A stretch of 64,000 nucleotides of DNA from Microbacterium sp. YJN-G (GTDB lineage Bacteria; Actinomycetota; Actinomycetes; Actinomycetales; Microbacteriaceae), in NCBI RefSeq assembly GCF_015040615.1, contig NZ_CP060402.1:3286001-3350000 (forward strand). The letters are read 5' to 3'. The stretch's first letter is position 1. The number at the start of each line of letters is the position of its first letter. Position numbers and translations under genes: made by a program. Positions 63,517 through 64,000 of the stretch are shown here, one piece after another. The notes under the pieces were generated by a model. That model made no database searches and was not told the origin of the DNA. It worked only from the letters and a program-made list of their open reading frames with translations.

Positions 63517-64000
63517 GGGCGGCGATCAGCGTCGAGGCGATCAAGCTGACGCACTCGCTGGTCGGTGCGATCGCCACGCTCGCGGTCGTCCTCGGCATCC
63601 TCGGGCTGCTCGGCGGCATCACCGCCGGCGTCGCCGGCGGCAATCCCGAGCTGATCGCCCAGGCCGGACCCGCCGCCGTACTGAACTGGCACGGACTGCT
63701 CGCCGGTGCCACCCAGATCACTGCCGTCGCCACGGTGCTCGGGTTCGGAATCGTGCTGGCCTGGATGTTCGGCCGCGAGTTCATCGACGGCACCATCACC
63801 GGCCTGTTCGCCCTGCCGATCAGCCGAGGGCGCATCGCGCTCGGCAAGCTTCTCGTCTACGCGCTCTGGGCGACCCTTGTCAGCACGGCTCTCGTGCTCG
63901 GCGTGGTCATGCTGGGGCTGCTGGCCGGCTACGGTCCGCTCGACGGCGACGGCTGGGCCTCGCTGGGCCGGCTCTGGGCTCTCGCACTGCTCTCGGCGGG
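63513..64000 (+). CDS. ABC-2 type permease (3' truncated)
   Basis: The frame runs to the window edge, 162 codons so far. MRAAISVEAIKLTHSLVGAIATLAVVLGILGLLGG gives the amphipathic start and first membrane helix. A second pair of helices spans about 65-90 and 105-135, and SRGRIALGKLL is the usual cytoplasmic loop of BcrB/ABC-2 permeases. It forms the export channel with the preceding ATPase. The rest lies outside the window. Confidence 0.85.
   Translation, partial: MRAAISVEAIKLTHSLVGAIATLAVVLGILGLLGGITAGVAGGNPELIAQAGPAAVLNWHGLLAGATQITAVATVLGFGIVLAWMFGREFIDGTITGLFALPISRGRIALGKLLVYALWATLVSTALVLGVVMLGLLAGYGPLDGDGWASLGRLWALALLSA

Overview
The window is high-GC actinobacterial chromosome around the replication origin, most likely Microbacterium or a close relative in Microbacteriaceae. 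The pointers are the gene order (rpsF-ssb-rpsR-rplI; DUF6049-murJ-trxB-trxA; parB-parA; rsmG-jag-yidC-yidD-rnpA-rpmH-dnaA-oriC-dnaN-recF-dciA-gyrB-gyrA-DUF3566), six perfect parS sites, many GTG starts and leaderless promoters, and a very common octamer GGATGCCG/CGGCATCC. No insertion sequence, prophage or CRISPR array is visible. Genus is inferred from these features only.

Layout, left to right. 0-1.1 kb: 3' end of a repetitive surface protein with an LAATG sorting signal. 1.3-3.0 kb: ribosomal protein and SSB operon on the minus strand. 3.1-9.8 kb: a minus-strand nonulosonic-acid (sialic-acid-like) glycan cluster (GT2, polysialyltransferase-like, NeuA-HAD fusion, NeuB, DUF6716) interrupted by a VapBC module with its own operator. 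9.9-12.1 kb: two unknown genes. 12.1-15.6 kb: DUF779, aldehyde dehydrogenase and a GAF regulator. 15.8-21.4 kb: peptide ABC transporter with a strong hairpin between the binding-protein gene and the permeases. 21.5-28.7 kb: cca, a divergent TetR/monooxygenase pair, a PadR pair bracketed by two copies of a 70-bp palindromic repeat, a flavin-dependent oxidoreductase, and a methyltransferase carrying three in-frame copies of a dispersed repeat.

28.8-51.5 kb is the origin core. DUF6049-murJ and trxBA run toward oriC. parAB, rsmG, jag, yidC, yidD, rnpA and rpmH run away from it on the minus strand. dnaA, dnaN, recF, dciA, gyrB, gyrA and DUF3566 run on the plus strand. oriC is the dnaA-dnaN gap (DnaA boxes on both strands). 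parS sites sit 4-6 kb to its left, in and around a 313-bp tandem duplication. ParAB/parS segregates the origin, DnaA/DciA/DnaN/RecF/Gyr replicate DNA, and YidC/Jag/RnpA/L34 link translation to the membrane.

51.5-64 kb is more variable: dispersed repeats, a PEP-synthase-like phosphotransferase with its TetR, a VIT1-type transporter, a two-component system with a DUF4097 protein, tRNA-Ile and tRNA-Ala, then a lower-GC patch (59.0-62.1 kb) with an ATPase-TOPRIM nuclease that looks like a phage-defence gene, and finally a TetR-ABC exporter operon cut by the window end.

Structures that ordinary annotation would miss include two copies of a composite palindromic element with a shared core but unrelated self-complementary arms (in the gyrB-gyrA gap and after the gyrA operon), the dispersed CCTTCGACAGGCTCAGGG repeat that becomes protein inside the methyltransferase, parS sites copied by duplication, and ten genes showing the same -10/N6/start leaderless layout.
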